From: JBLKSS01 sp047607725 | GTDB taxonomy: Bacteria; Pseudomonadota; Gammaproteobacteria; Enterobacterales; Enterobacteriaceae | Direction of reading: 5' to 3' | NCBI RefSeq assembly: GCF_047607725.1 | Contig: NZ_JBLKSS010000198.1 | Span: forward strand, 1-6,387 | Length of the DNA: 6,387 nt | Part shown: positions 1 to 4,721 of the stretch, in pieces | Numbering within the stretch: the stretch's first letter is position 1 | Layout: the number at the start of each line of letters is the position of its first letter | Notes under the pieces: generated by a model | What the model saw: only the letters and a program-made list of their open reading frames with translations | Told to the model about the DNA's origin: nothing | Database searches by the model: none | Translations under genes and position numbers: made by a program

Positions 1-35
1 AAACTCTTTTAAACACGGTTTTAAGGCCGTTACGT

Positions 36-172
36 TAAGTATCAAATGTTTTGCCTATAGGCTCTATTTTGTTCTTTTTTTGTTCATCGGTATCAAATAC
101 ATAAATCATCCCTAATCCTAAGAAATCCCACGAATTCCCGCCAGATCCCGCCAATTCCCGTAAGTATCAAAT
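36..172 (+). repeat. Three direct copies of GTATCAAAT
   Basis: The 9-mer GTATCAAAT occurs at 39-47, 90-98 and 164-172, all in the same orientation. The first and third copies extend to an identical 12-mer, TAAGTATCAAAT, at 36-47 and 161-172. The spacing is uneven (51 and 74 bp), so this is not a simple tandem array. Dispersed short same-strand repeats near a junction are typical of recombinase or transposase binding sites at the ends of mobile elements. That role is inferred, not shown. Confidence 0.7.
114..163 (+). repeat. Five tandem 10-bp degenerate repeats (TCC phased every 10 bp)
   Basis: Five decamers follow one another without gaps: AATCCTAAGA, AATCCCACGA, ATTCCCGCCA, GATCCCGCCA and ATTCCCGTAA. 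A TCC core falls at 116, 126, 136, 146 and 156, one helical turn apart, so bound proteins would sit on the same face of the DNA. The array runs directly into the third GTATCAAAT copy. It resembles iterons or arm-type protein-binding sites in architecture. I do not recognise the specific motif. Confidence 0.65.
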
Positions 173-188
173 AAATTACTTCTCTATA

Positions 189-293
189 CGCCGCGCGGCG
201 TTGAATATCGCCAGCATGGGCTATTTCTCCTCCGACCGCACGATTCGCGAGTATGCCGAGGAAATCTGGAAGGTGGCGCCCGTCCGTCTGTAG
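189..293 (+). pseudogene. glgP: 3' remnant of glycogen phosphorylase (last 34 codons)
   Basis: Reading in frame to the TAG at 291-293 gives a peptide containing [20 protein letters not shown] and ending in PVRL. This closely matches the C-terminus of enterobacterial GlgP (E. coli has [20 protein letters not shown] and ends in DPVRL). GlgP releases glucose-1-phosphate from glycogen with PLP as cofactor. Everything upstream, including the PLP lysine and all catalytic residues, is missing and replaced by the AT-rich flank. It is convergent with glpD, 33 bp away, the same arrangement as in E. coli, so this is the original locus. No start codon or translation signal is apparent. Assignment to GlgP rather than MalP rests on the PVRL ending and on position. 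Confidence 0.88.
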
Positions 294-303
294 TTGCGTC
301 GCG

Positions 304-336
304 GGCGTCCGTTGGCCGGGCCGGGCTTAGGACGCC
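304..336. terminator. Weak inverted repeat between convergent glgP and glpD ends
   Basis: GGCGTCC at 304-310 is the exact reverse complement of GGACGCC at 330-336, with a GC-rich 19-base loop. The right arm lies within the last codons of glpD. The position, straddling two converging gene ends, suits a bidirectional terminator. There is no T-tract on either strand, so intrinsic termination is uncertain. Confidence 0.25.
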
Positions 337-1835
337 AGCGACAGCCGCGCCGGGTTGACGTGCTGTGCCAGCCAGTCGGTAATATGCGCCTGTTGCGCCT
401 CGTCCAGCCACATGCCCAGCTTGGTGCGGCGCCAGATGGCGTCGTCCAGCGTGACCACCCATTCCTGCGCCACCAGATAGCGCAACTCGGCTTCGTACAG
501 GTCGTGACCGAAATCCTCGCCCAGATCCGCCAGGCCGGCGGCGCCCGCCAGCAGCTGCTCGCTGCGGGTGCCGTACGTGCGGCTGTAGCGCCGCGCCAGC
601 GCTTCCGGCAAAAAGGAGAATTTGCGCCACAGTACGGCGGCGTAGTCGTCGCGGGTACCGGCGAAATCGCCGCCCGGCAGCACCGCGTTGCGGGTCCAGG
701 CGCCTTTGGCGTGGGGATAGTAATGAGCCAGTTTTTCCAGCGCATGCTCGGCCAGCTTGCGGTAAGTGGTGAGCTTGCCGCCAAAAACCGCCAGCAGCGG
801 CGCTTTGCCGTCTTCATCGCTTAACGACAGCGTATAGTCGCGGGTCACCGCCTGCGGCGAATCGGATTCGTCGTCGCACAGCGGGCGCACACCGGAATAG
901 GTCCAGACGATGTCCTCGCGGCCCAGGGGCCGTTTGAAATGATCGTTGTAGACCTTGAGCAGATAGTCAATTTCACCGTCATCGATATGCACCTCACCCG
1001 GATCGCCGTGATATTCCACGTCGGTGGTGCCGATAATGGAGAACGTTTCCATCCAGGGAATGACGAACACAATGCGGTGATCCTCGTTTTGCAGAATGTA
1101 CGCCTGCGGCTGGGGATGGACCCGCGGCACGACGATATGGCTGCCTTTTATCAGGCGGATGCCATACTGCGACGGCAAGTGCAGGCTGTCATCGATAAAG
1201 TGTTTCACCCAAGGGCCGGTGGCGTTGGCCAGGCCCTTGGCCTGCCAGCGATGGCTCTTGCCGGTCAGGCTATCACGTGCCTCGACTTGCCACAGCCCGT
1301 TTTCCCGCCAGGCGCGGGTCACTTGCGTGCGGGTTTTGACATCGCCGCCCCGCGCCACTACTTCCTGTGCGTTGAGCACCACCAGACGCGCATCGTCCAC
1401 CCAACAGTCGGAATACTCGAAACCGCGCACTATTTCCGGCTTCAGTACCGAATCCGCGCCAAATCGAACGCCCTCACTTGCCGGCAGGCTGGTGCGTTTG
1501 CCCAGGTGATCATACATAAACAGGCCCAAGCGGATCATCCACGCCGGCCGCAGATGCGGCCGGTGCGGCAATCGAAAGCGCATCGGGAAGGCGATATGGG
1601 GCGCCATTTTCAACAGCACCTCCCGTTCGGCCAGCGCTTCGCTCACCAAACTAAATTCATAATGTTCGAGATAGCGCAGGCCGCCGTGAATGAGTTTGGA
1701 GCTGGCGGACGACGTGGCGCACGCCAAATCCTGCGCTTCCAACAGCAATACGGACAGTCCGCGCCCGGCGGCGTCGGCAGCGATGCCGGTACCGTTGATC
1801 CCACCGCCGATGACGATCAAGTCTTTGGTTTCCAC
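327..1835 (-). CDS. glpD: Aerobic glycerol-3-phosphate dehydrogenase GlpD
   Basis: GlpD is an FAD-dependent, membrane-associated enzyme that oxidises sn-glycerol-3-phosphate to dihydroxyacetone phosphate and feeds electrons to the quinone pool. The 502-residue product is essentially the family length (501 in E. coli) and aligns end to end, down to a C-terminal RLSLAS. The N-terminal FAD-binding signature IGGGINGTGIAADAAGRG lies near residues 9-26, and the second family signature GGKLTTYRKLA at residues 352-362 includes the lysine equivalent to E. coli Lys354. The start is a GTG at 1835-1833, giving METKDLIVIGGG as in E. coli. A strong ribosome binding site GGGAGGAAGG lies just upstream (about 1840-1849 on this strand). 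No stops or frameshifts were found. It is transcribed divergently from glpE and has GlpR operator-like sites at its promoter. It appears functional, in contrast with its broken neighbours. Confidence 0.97.
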   Translation of the reverse strand: METKDLIVIGGGINGTGIAADAAGRGLSVLLLEAQDLACATSSASSKLIHGGLRYLEHYEFSLVSEALAEREVLLKMAPHIAFPMRFRLPHRPHLRPAWMIRLGLFMYDHLGKRTSLPASEGVRFGADSVLKPEIVRGFEYSDCWVDDARLVVLNAQEVVARGGDVKTRTQVTRAWRENGLWQVEARDSLTGKSHRWQAKGLANATGPWVKHFIDDSLHLPSQYGIRLIKGSHIVVPRVHPQPQAYILQNEDHRIVFVIPWMETFSIIGTTDVEYHGDPGEVHIDDGEIDYLLKVYNDHFKRPLGREDIVWTYSGVRPLCDDESDSPQAVTRDYTLSLSDEDGKAPLLAVFGGKLTTYRKLAEHALEKLAHYYPHAKGAWTRNAVLPGGDFAGTRDDYAAVLWRKFSFLPEALARRYSRTYGTRSEQLLAGAAGLADLGEDFGHDLYEAELRYLVAQEWVVTLDDAIWRRTKLGMWLDEAQQAHITDWLAQHVNPARLSLAS

Positions 1836-1868
1836 GCTACCTTCCTCCCAATGCGCGTTACAGTTTTT

Positions 1869-1888
1869 TATGTTCGTTTTCGCTCATA
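1869..1888. promoter_or_regulatory. GlpR operator-like site O1 at glpD promoter
   Basis: TATGTTCGTTTTCGCTCATA matches the published GlpR operator consensus (WATGTTCGWT followed by AWCGAACATW) at 17 of 20 positions by my alignment. The left half is perfect. It lies just downstream of the glpD -10 element and covers the expected start point, so bound repressor would block initiation. The intact glpR at 3635-4393 supplies the cognate repressor. Confidence 0.72.
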
Positions 1889-1918
1889 ATTGTAAGCGAA
1901 AACCAACATCCACGCCAA
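1889..1918 (-). promoter_or_regulatory. Predicted sigma70 promoter of glpD
   Basis: On the minus strand, TTGGCG (1918-1913, 4 of 6 to consensus) is followed by an 18-bp spacer and TACAAT (1894-1889, 5 of 6). Transcription would start near 1882, leaving a leader of about 45 bases before the GTG start. The weak -35 suits an activated promoter. The -10 is flanked by a perfect inverted repeat, TTTTCGCT at 1877-1884 and AGCGAAAA at 1895-1902. Confidence 0.55.
1891..1910. promoter_or_regulatory. Second, weaker GlpR operator-like half site O2
   Basis: The right half AACCAACATC matches the GlpR half-site consensus at 8 of 10 positions, while the left half is poor (about 5 of 10). It begins exactly 22 bp, about two helical turns, after O1 and overlaps the promoter core. 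Tandem GlpR operators are known at E. coli glp promoters, so a cooperative weak site is plausible, but the match alone would not be convincing without O1. Confidence 0.42.
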
Positions 1919-1965
1919 GAACTCTGTGCAAAAAAGAGGCCATGCGTGACGCAGTTAACGTTTTT

Positions 1966-1982
1966 ACCCGCGCAGCGCGGGT
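1966..1982. repeat. Perfect GC-rich inverted repeat in glpD/glpE intergenic region
   Basis: ACCCGCGC and GCGCGGGT flank a single central A (ACCCGCGCAGCGCGGGT). T-residues precede it on the plus strand, and correspondingly A-residues follow it on the minus strand. It therefore lacks the trailing T-run of an intrinsic terminator on either strand. It could be a protein site or simply a stable hairpin in a transcript. Confidence 0.45.
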
Positions 1983-2137
1983 TGCCGCCATGGCGTTGGG
2001 GGGTAACATATCGAGTCAAGCGCCAGCATGGCGTGGCCGGACGCCGGCGAAAAGCGCTGCACGTCGCCCCACGGCTTGCTACACTCCTTTCGCTGCCGCG
2101 AGGCGTGCTATCTTTTGGTTAAACGAGGCGTCAGGGT

Positions 2138-2461
2138 ATGGATCAATTTGCAACAACCAGCGTAGAACAGGCCAGAGAACGCTGGTAGCGGGGGAACGCG
2201 GTGCTGGTGGATATTCGCGATCCGCAAAGTTTCGCCGCCGGGCATCCCCGTGGCGCGTTCCATTTGACCAATGACACCCTGCCGGCGTTTTTGGCGCAAC
2301 ATGATGCCGCCCGTCCGGTACTGCTGATGTGTTATCACGGCAATAGCAGTAAAGGCGCCGCCCAATACCTGCTGAGCCAGGGATTTGAGGCCGCTTACAG
2401 CGTCGATGGCGGGTTTGACGCCTGGCTGAAAGCCTTTCCGCAGGATATTGAATTGCTATAG
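2138..2461 (+). pseudogene. glpE: Thiosulfate sulfurtransferase GlpE, interrupted by amber codon 17
   Basis: GlpE is a small cytosolic single-domain rhodanese that transfers sulfane sulfur from thiosulfate to cyanide or thiols. The ATG start gives MDQF, as in E. coli GlpE, but codon 17 is TAG (2186-2188), exactly where E. coli has Gln17. The frame then continues without further damage to a TAG at 2459-2461, for 107 codons in total against 108 in E. coli. The active-site loop CYHGNSSKG is intact, with the catalytic cysteine at position 65, and so is VDIRDPQSF. The lesion looks recent: one CAG-to-TAG change and nothing else. A GTG at codon 22 (2201) preceded by GGGGGAA (2190-2196) could in principle restart an 86-residue protein lacking the first strand. 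Suppression of the amber codon is the other route to expression. It is divergent from glpD and is the first gene of the glpEGR set. Confidence 0.93.
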
Positions 2462-2763
2462 CGACGAAGACGCGTCGCGGTTCACCGGCCGGCGCCGTGC
2501 CGTGGGCCGCCGCCGGGATGGGGAAGGTGGCTGTTACCACCGTGCGTTGCGCTCCTCGCTTTGAGACATAGATCACAAAATTGGCGGGCATCGGCGAGGC
2601 GCGTCACAATCTACCGCGCCGGCGTTTCTCCTTTATCCTCAGTGCATTGCCTGGCCGTCTAACGGCGTTGGCGCGGGGGTAAGCCGTCGTCGGACCGCGC
2701 GTTTAGCCCGCGAATCGTGTATTCTGTTTCACCATTACCTCATTATGGAAGCGTGAGTGAATC
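2462..2763. other. glpE-glpG spacer, no gene seen, contains CRP-like site
   Basis: This 302-bp region separates glpE from glpG, which from memory are much closer in E. coli. No reading frame with recognisable homology is present on either strand. It contains a CRP-like palindrome at 2559-2580. Possible -10 elements lie downstream, TATCCT at 2634-2639 and TATTCT at 2720-2725, neither with a good -35. A GGAAG at 2747-2751 lies 12 bases before the glpG ATG. It probably carries a separate promoter for glpGR. Confidence 0.5.
2559..2580. promoter_or_regulatory. CRP-like binding site upstream of glpG
   Basis: TGAGA (2562-2566), a 6-bp spacer CATAGA and TCACA (2573-2577) match the CRP consensus TGTGA-N6-TCACA at 9 of 10 core positions, with A/T-rich outer flanks. 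It lies about 195 bp before glpG in otherwise GC-rich DNA. Depending on the start point used, it could activate a promoter near 2610-2640 that reads into glpG and glpR. Catabolite control of glp genes is established in enterics. This particular site is a prediction. Confidence 0.6.
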
Positions 2764-3610
2764 ATGATTCGAGTTACCGCCTTGTCTAACGCGCGCCTGG
2801 TGTTGGCCTTCATCGATTATATGAAAACCCAAGTGGACATGGAGTTGCGCCCGCAGGGGCGTTATACCGAGCTGTGGCTGGCCCAGGACGAAAAACTTGA
2901 ACAGGTTGAGGCGGCGCTGGAGGCGTTTTTGCTTGAACCGCAGCATCCCCGTTATCAGGCCGCCAGCTGGCGCACCAGTTCGTTACATTAACCGCGGCGA
3001 GACGGGGTCCAGCCTGCGCGCCTGGCTGCCGGCGCTGCGTCAGCAGGCCGGCCCCTTGACGTTGGGGGTGACGGCGCTGTGCGTGCTGGTCTTTCTCCTG
3101 ATGGCCCTGCTCGGCGATGATCGGGTGATGGCCGCGCTGGCGTATCCCGCCGGTCCGGCTCAGTACGGCCAGATCTGGCGCTGGGTTAGCCATGCCTTTT
3201 TGCATTTCTCGCTATTGCACCTGGTGTTCAATGTGGTGTGGTGGTGGTATCTGGCCGGCCTGACGGAGCGCTATCGCGGTAAGGCGTCATTAATCATTTT
3301 GTTCCTGCTCTCAGCTATCGTCAGCGGCGTAGTGCAGTCGCATTTCAGCGGGAGCTTTTTCGGCGGTCTGTCTGGCGTGGTGTATGCGCTGATGGGCTAT
3401 GTCTGGTGGCACGGCGAGAAAAATCCCGGCGGGCCGCTATTTATGCCGCGCGGGGTCATCGTGTTCGCCCTGTTATGGCTCATTGCCGGCTATTTCAATA
3501 TTTTGGGTATCGCAATAGCCAATGCCGCGCACGTGGCGGGTCTGGTAACGGGCCTGCTGATGGCGTTCTGGCAAACGCGGCGGCGTCAGAGTCATGGCGG
3601 TCAGCGCTGA
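2764..3610 (+). pseudogene. glpG: Rhomboid intramembrane protease GlpG, frameshifted between domains
   Basis: GlpG is an inner-membrane serine protease with a cytosolic N-terminal domain and a six-helix rhomboid core. The first 75 codons encode the cytosolic domain (E. coli-like from MIRVTALSNARLVLAF to RYQAASW) and stop at TAA 2989-2991. The rhomboid part continues in the +1 frame from about 2984 to the TGA at 3608-3610. It retains HAFLHFSLLHLVFN, WWWYLAG, the catalytic serine in GGLSGVVYA (codon 3371-3373) and the catalytic histidine in NAAHVAGL (codon 3530-3532). Combined length, about 280 codons against 276 in E. coli, suggests a one-base indel in the interdomain linker, not a large deletion. 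The linker is poorly conserved, so the exact base cannot be fixed. Expression of the membrane core alone would need an internal start, for which I see no strong ribosome site. A programmed frameshift is unlikely, since no slippery run is evident. The gene ends 24 bp before glpR. Confidence 0.92.
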
Positions 3611-3634
3611 TCGGCCGGTAGCAGAGGAGTCAAT

Positions 3635-4393
3635 GTGAAGCAAACGCAGCGGCATGATGCCATTATCGAGCTGGTTCGCCAGCAGGGCTACGTCAGTACC
3701 GAGGAGCTGGTGGATCACTTTGCCGTCAGTCCCCAGACAATACGGCGCGATCTGAACGATTTGGCCGAGCAGAACAAGATCCAGCGTCATCACGGCGGCG
3801 CGGCGCTGCCGTCGAGTTCGGTCAACGCCGCCTACCATGATCGCAAGGTGATGTGGTCGGCGGAAAAGGCTCGCATTGCGGCGCGCGTCGCCAGCCAAAT
3901 CCCCGACGGCGCCACGCTGTTCATTGATATCGGCACCACGCCGGAGGCGGTGGCGTACGCGCTGCTGGGTCATAAAAATTTACGGGTGGTCACCAATAAT
4001 CTTAACGTGGCGACGCTGCTTACCGCCAAGGAAGATTTCCGCCTGATTTTGGCCGGCGGCGAAGTGCGGACGCGCGACGGCGGCATTATCGGTGAGGCCA
4101 CCCTCGATTTCATTTCTCAATTCCGGCTTGATTACGGCATCCTCGGCATCAGCGGCATTGATTTGGACGGCTCGCTGCTGGAGTTCGATTATCATGAAGT
4201 GCGCACCAAACGGGCGATTATCGACAATTCTCGCTGCGTGATGCTGGTGACCGACCATTCCAAATTCGGCCGCAGCGCCATGGTCAATCTCGGTAAAATG
4301 GACCTGGTGGATTATCTGTTTACCGACCAACTGCCGCCGCCGGGCGTGATGACGCTTATCGAACACTCCGATGTCAAATTGGAGCTGTGTTGA
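3635..4393 (+). CDS. glpR: Glycerol-3-phosphate regulon repressor GlpR (DeoR family)
   Basis: GlpR represses the glp genes by binding operators and is released by glycerol-3-phosphate. The 252-residue product has the same length as E. coli GlpR and aligns throughout. The N-terminal DeoR-type helix-turn-helix lies near residues 19-42 (VSTEELVDHF then VSPQTIRRDLNDL), followed by RHHGGAALPSSSVN. The effector-binding domain contains DIGTTPEAVA, VTNNLNVA, LAGGEVRTRDGGIIGEA and FDYHEVRTKRAIID, and the protein ends in KLELC. The start is GTG at 3635 with AGGAG at 3625-3629, five bases upstream. An ATG at 3633 in another frame meets TGA almost at once and is not the start. It lies 24 bp after the broken glpG and would be co-transcribed with it, or driven from the CRP-linked promoter region upstream of glpG. 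Its intact state, along with an operator at intact glpD, suggests the regulatory pair is still under selection. Confidence 0.97.
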   Translation: MKQTQRHDAIIELVRQQGYVSTEELVDHFAVSPQTIRRDLNDLAEQNKIQRHHGGAALPSSSVNAAYHDRKVMWSAEKARIAARVASQIPDGATLFIDIGTTPEAVAYALLGHKNLRVVTNNLNVATLLTAKEDFRLILAGGEVRTRDGGIIGEATLDFISQFRLDYGILGISGIDLDGSLLEFDYHEVRTKRAIIDNSRCVMLVTDHSKFGRSAMVNLGKMDLVDYLFTDQLPPPGVMTLIEHSDVKLELC

Positions 4394-4418
4394 GCGCAAA
4401 GGCTCTAGCGTAAAAATT

Positions 4419-4448
4419 AACGCCGGCTCTCCCCTTTTTAACGGCGTT
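4419..4448 (-). terminator. Possible minus-strand intrinsic terminator after glpR
   Basis: AACGCCG (4419-4425) pairs with CGGCGTT (4442-4448) across a 16-base loop. Read on the minus strand, the stem is followed by AATTTTTACG, giving a T-run, whereas on the plus strand no T-run follows the stem. It would therefore best stop transcripts entering glpR from the right, although it could also loosely end the glpEGR message. The 7-bp stem and long loop make it modest. Confidence 0.35.
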
Positions 4449-4551
4449 GTCTATTCTTTGATCATCACGGCGCTTATCCAGACTCTTCTGCTATCTTTCG
4501 CACGGCGACATGAACGGCGACCCCCTGGGGTAGGCCGCGGGGGGCGTCGTG

Positions 4552-4621
4552 GTTTGGCATCGCGACAGGCGCGGCGATCCGCTTTGCTAAACCTTGGGAT
4601 AATTGTAGTTTGGCATGGCGA
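4552..4621 (+). repeat. Imperfect 14-bp direct repeat upstream of malP
   Basis: GTTTGGCATCGCGA at 4552-4565 recurs as GTTTGGCATGGCGA at 4608-4621, 56 bp on, with one mismatch. The pair sits 100-170 bp before the malP start, where activator sites would be expected. It does not match the MalT box consensus, so its role is unknown and chance cannot be excluded. Confidence 0.4.
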
Positions 4622-4721
4622 TCGCTTGCGGTGGGCGCCGGGATAGCCGTGACGATGGCAGGATCAGGGGGCCGGTTTTCCGGCGCTGTCCACTTTAGGC
4701 TAACAGGATAGAGACGTTCAT

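Larger units (their letters stand above)
1..188. other. AT-rich repeat-bearing flank fused to glgP tail; probable edge of inserted DNA
   Basis: No gene is recognisable here. Hand counting gives about 36% G+C over 1-180, clearly lower than the GC-rich genes that follow. The stretch holds three copies of GTATCAAAT, a five-unit 10-bp tandem repeat, T-runs and a perfect palindrome GCCTATAGGC at 53-62. It ends abruptly where glgP homology begins, at about 189, so the rest of glgP has been displaced. The simplest inference is that this is the outer end of an integrated element (prophage, island or transposon) whose recombinase-binding sites are the repeats. A deletion joining unrelated DNA to glgP is the alternative. 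No terminal inverted repeat or target duplication can be tested because only one side is visible. Confidence 0.5.
1836..2137. other. Divergent glpD/glpE regulatory region
   Basis: This 302-bp intergenic stretch contains no gene. The glpD-proximal part (about 1840-1918) holds the glpD ribosome site, promoter and GlpR operator-like sequences. The central part has an 8-bp-arm hairpin at 1966-1982. The glpE side has a GAGG ribosome binding site at 2125-2128, 9 bases before the glpE ATG. I could not identify a convincing sigma70 promoter for glpE (a TATCTT at 2109-2114 lacks a well-spaced -35), nor a convincing CRP site, although E. coli glpD is CRP-controlled. Confidence 0.6.
4394..4721. other. 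glpR-malP intergenic region, no gene recognised
   Basis: This 328-bp stretch lacks any convincing coding sequence. An open frame overlapping the glpR end has biased, homology-free composition. malT, adjacent to malP in E. coli, is not here, nor are the rtc genes found between glpR and malT there. It contains an inverted repeat at 4419-4448, a 14-base imperfect direct repeat (GTTTGGCATCGCGA at 4552-4565 and GTTTGGCATGGCGA at 4608-4621, one mismatch), a short hairpin GCCGG-TTTT-CCGGC at 4671-4684 and the malP ribosome site AGGATAGAG at 4705-4713. No clear MalT box (GGGGATGA-like) was found, which suggests that the malP promoter is degraded or diverged. Confidence 0.5.

Noticed and set aside
1..188. 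CRISPR array or tRNA remnant at the left edge
   Set aside because: The repeats are too short (9-12 bp) and unevenly spaced, or contiguous 10-mers without spacers. No cloverleaf or CCA-type tRNA end is seen.
939..1889. Long plus-strand open frame (316 codons) opposite glpD
   Set aside because: It lies antisense to a full-length, highly conserved glpD, and its translation shows no recognisable domain. Its length comes from GC-rich codon bias on the opposite strand.
1966..1982. Intrinsic terminator in the glpD/glpE region
   Set aside because: The hairpin is strong, but the T-run precedes it on the plus strand and becomes an A-run after it on the minus strand, so it does not fit intrinsic termination in either direction.
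2079..2591. Minus-strand open frame of 170 codons covering glpE
   Set aside because: Arg/Pro/Ala-rich antisense shadow of the glpE coding frame, with no homology recognised.
2980..2995. Programmed ribosomal frameshift in glpG
   Set aside because: No heptameric slippery sequence or downstream stimulatory hairpin is evident, and several neighbouring genes also carry ordinary inactivating lesions.
3473..3973. Minus-strand open frame across glpG/glpR
   Set aside because: Antisense to well-conserved glpG and glpR, with low-complexity composition and no plausible ribosome site or domain.
4371..4646. Plus-strand open frame starting inside the glpR end (91 codons) with a hydrophobic stretch
   Set aside because: It starts inside glpR in another frame, quickly becomes Arg/Gly-rich and matches no family I know. 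The hydrophobic run is short, and no ribosome site precedes it.
4640..4670. MalT box before malP
   Set aside because: GGATCA and GGGATA variants are present, but none matches the GGGGA(T/G)GAGG consensus closely or occurs in the expected arrangement.
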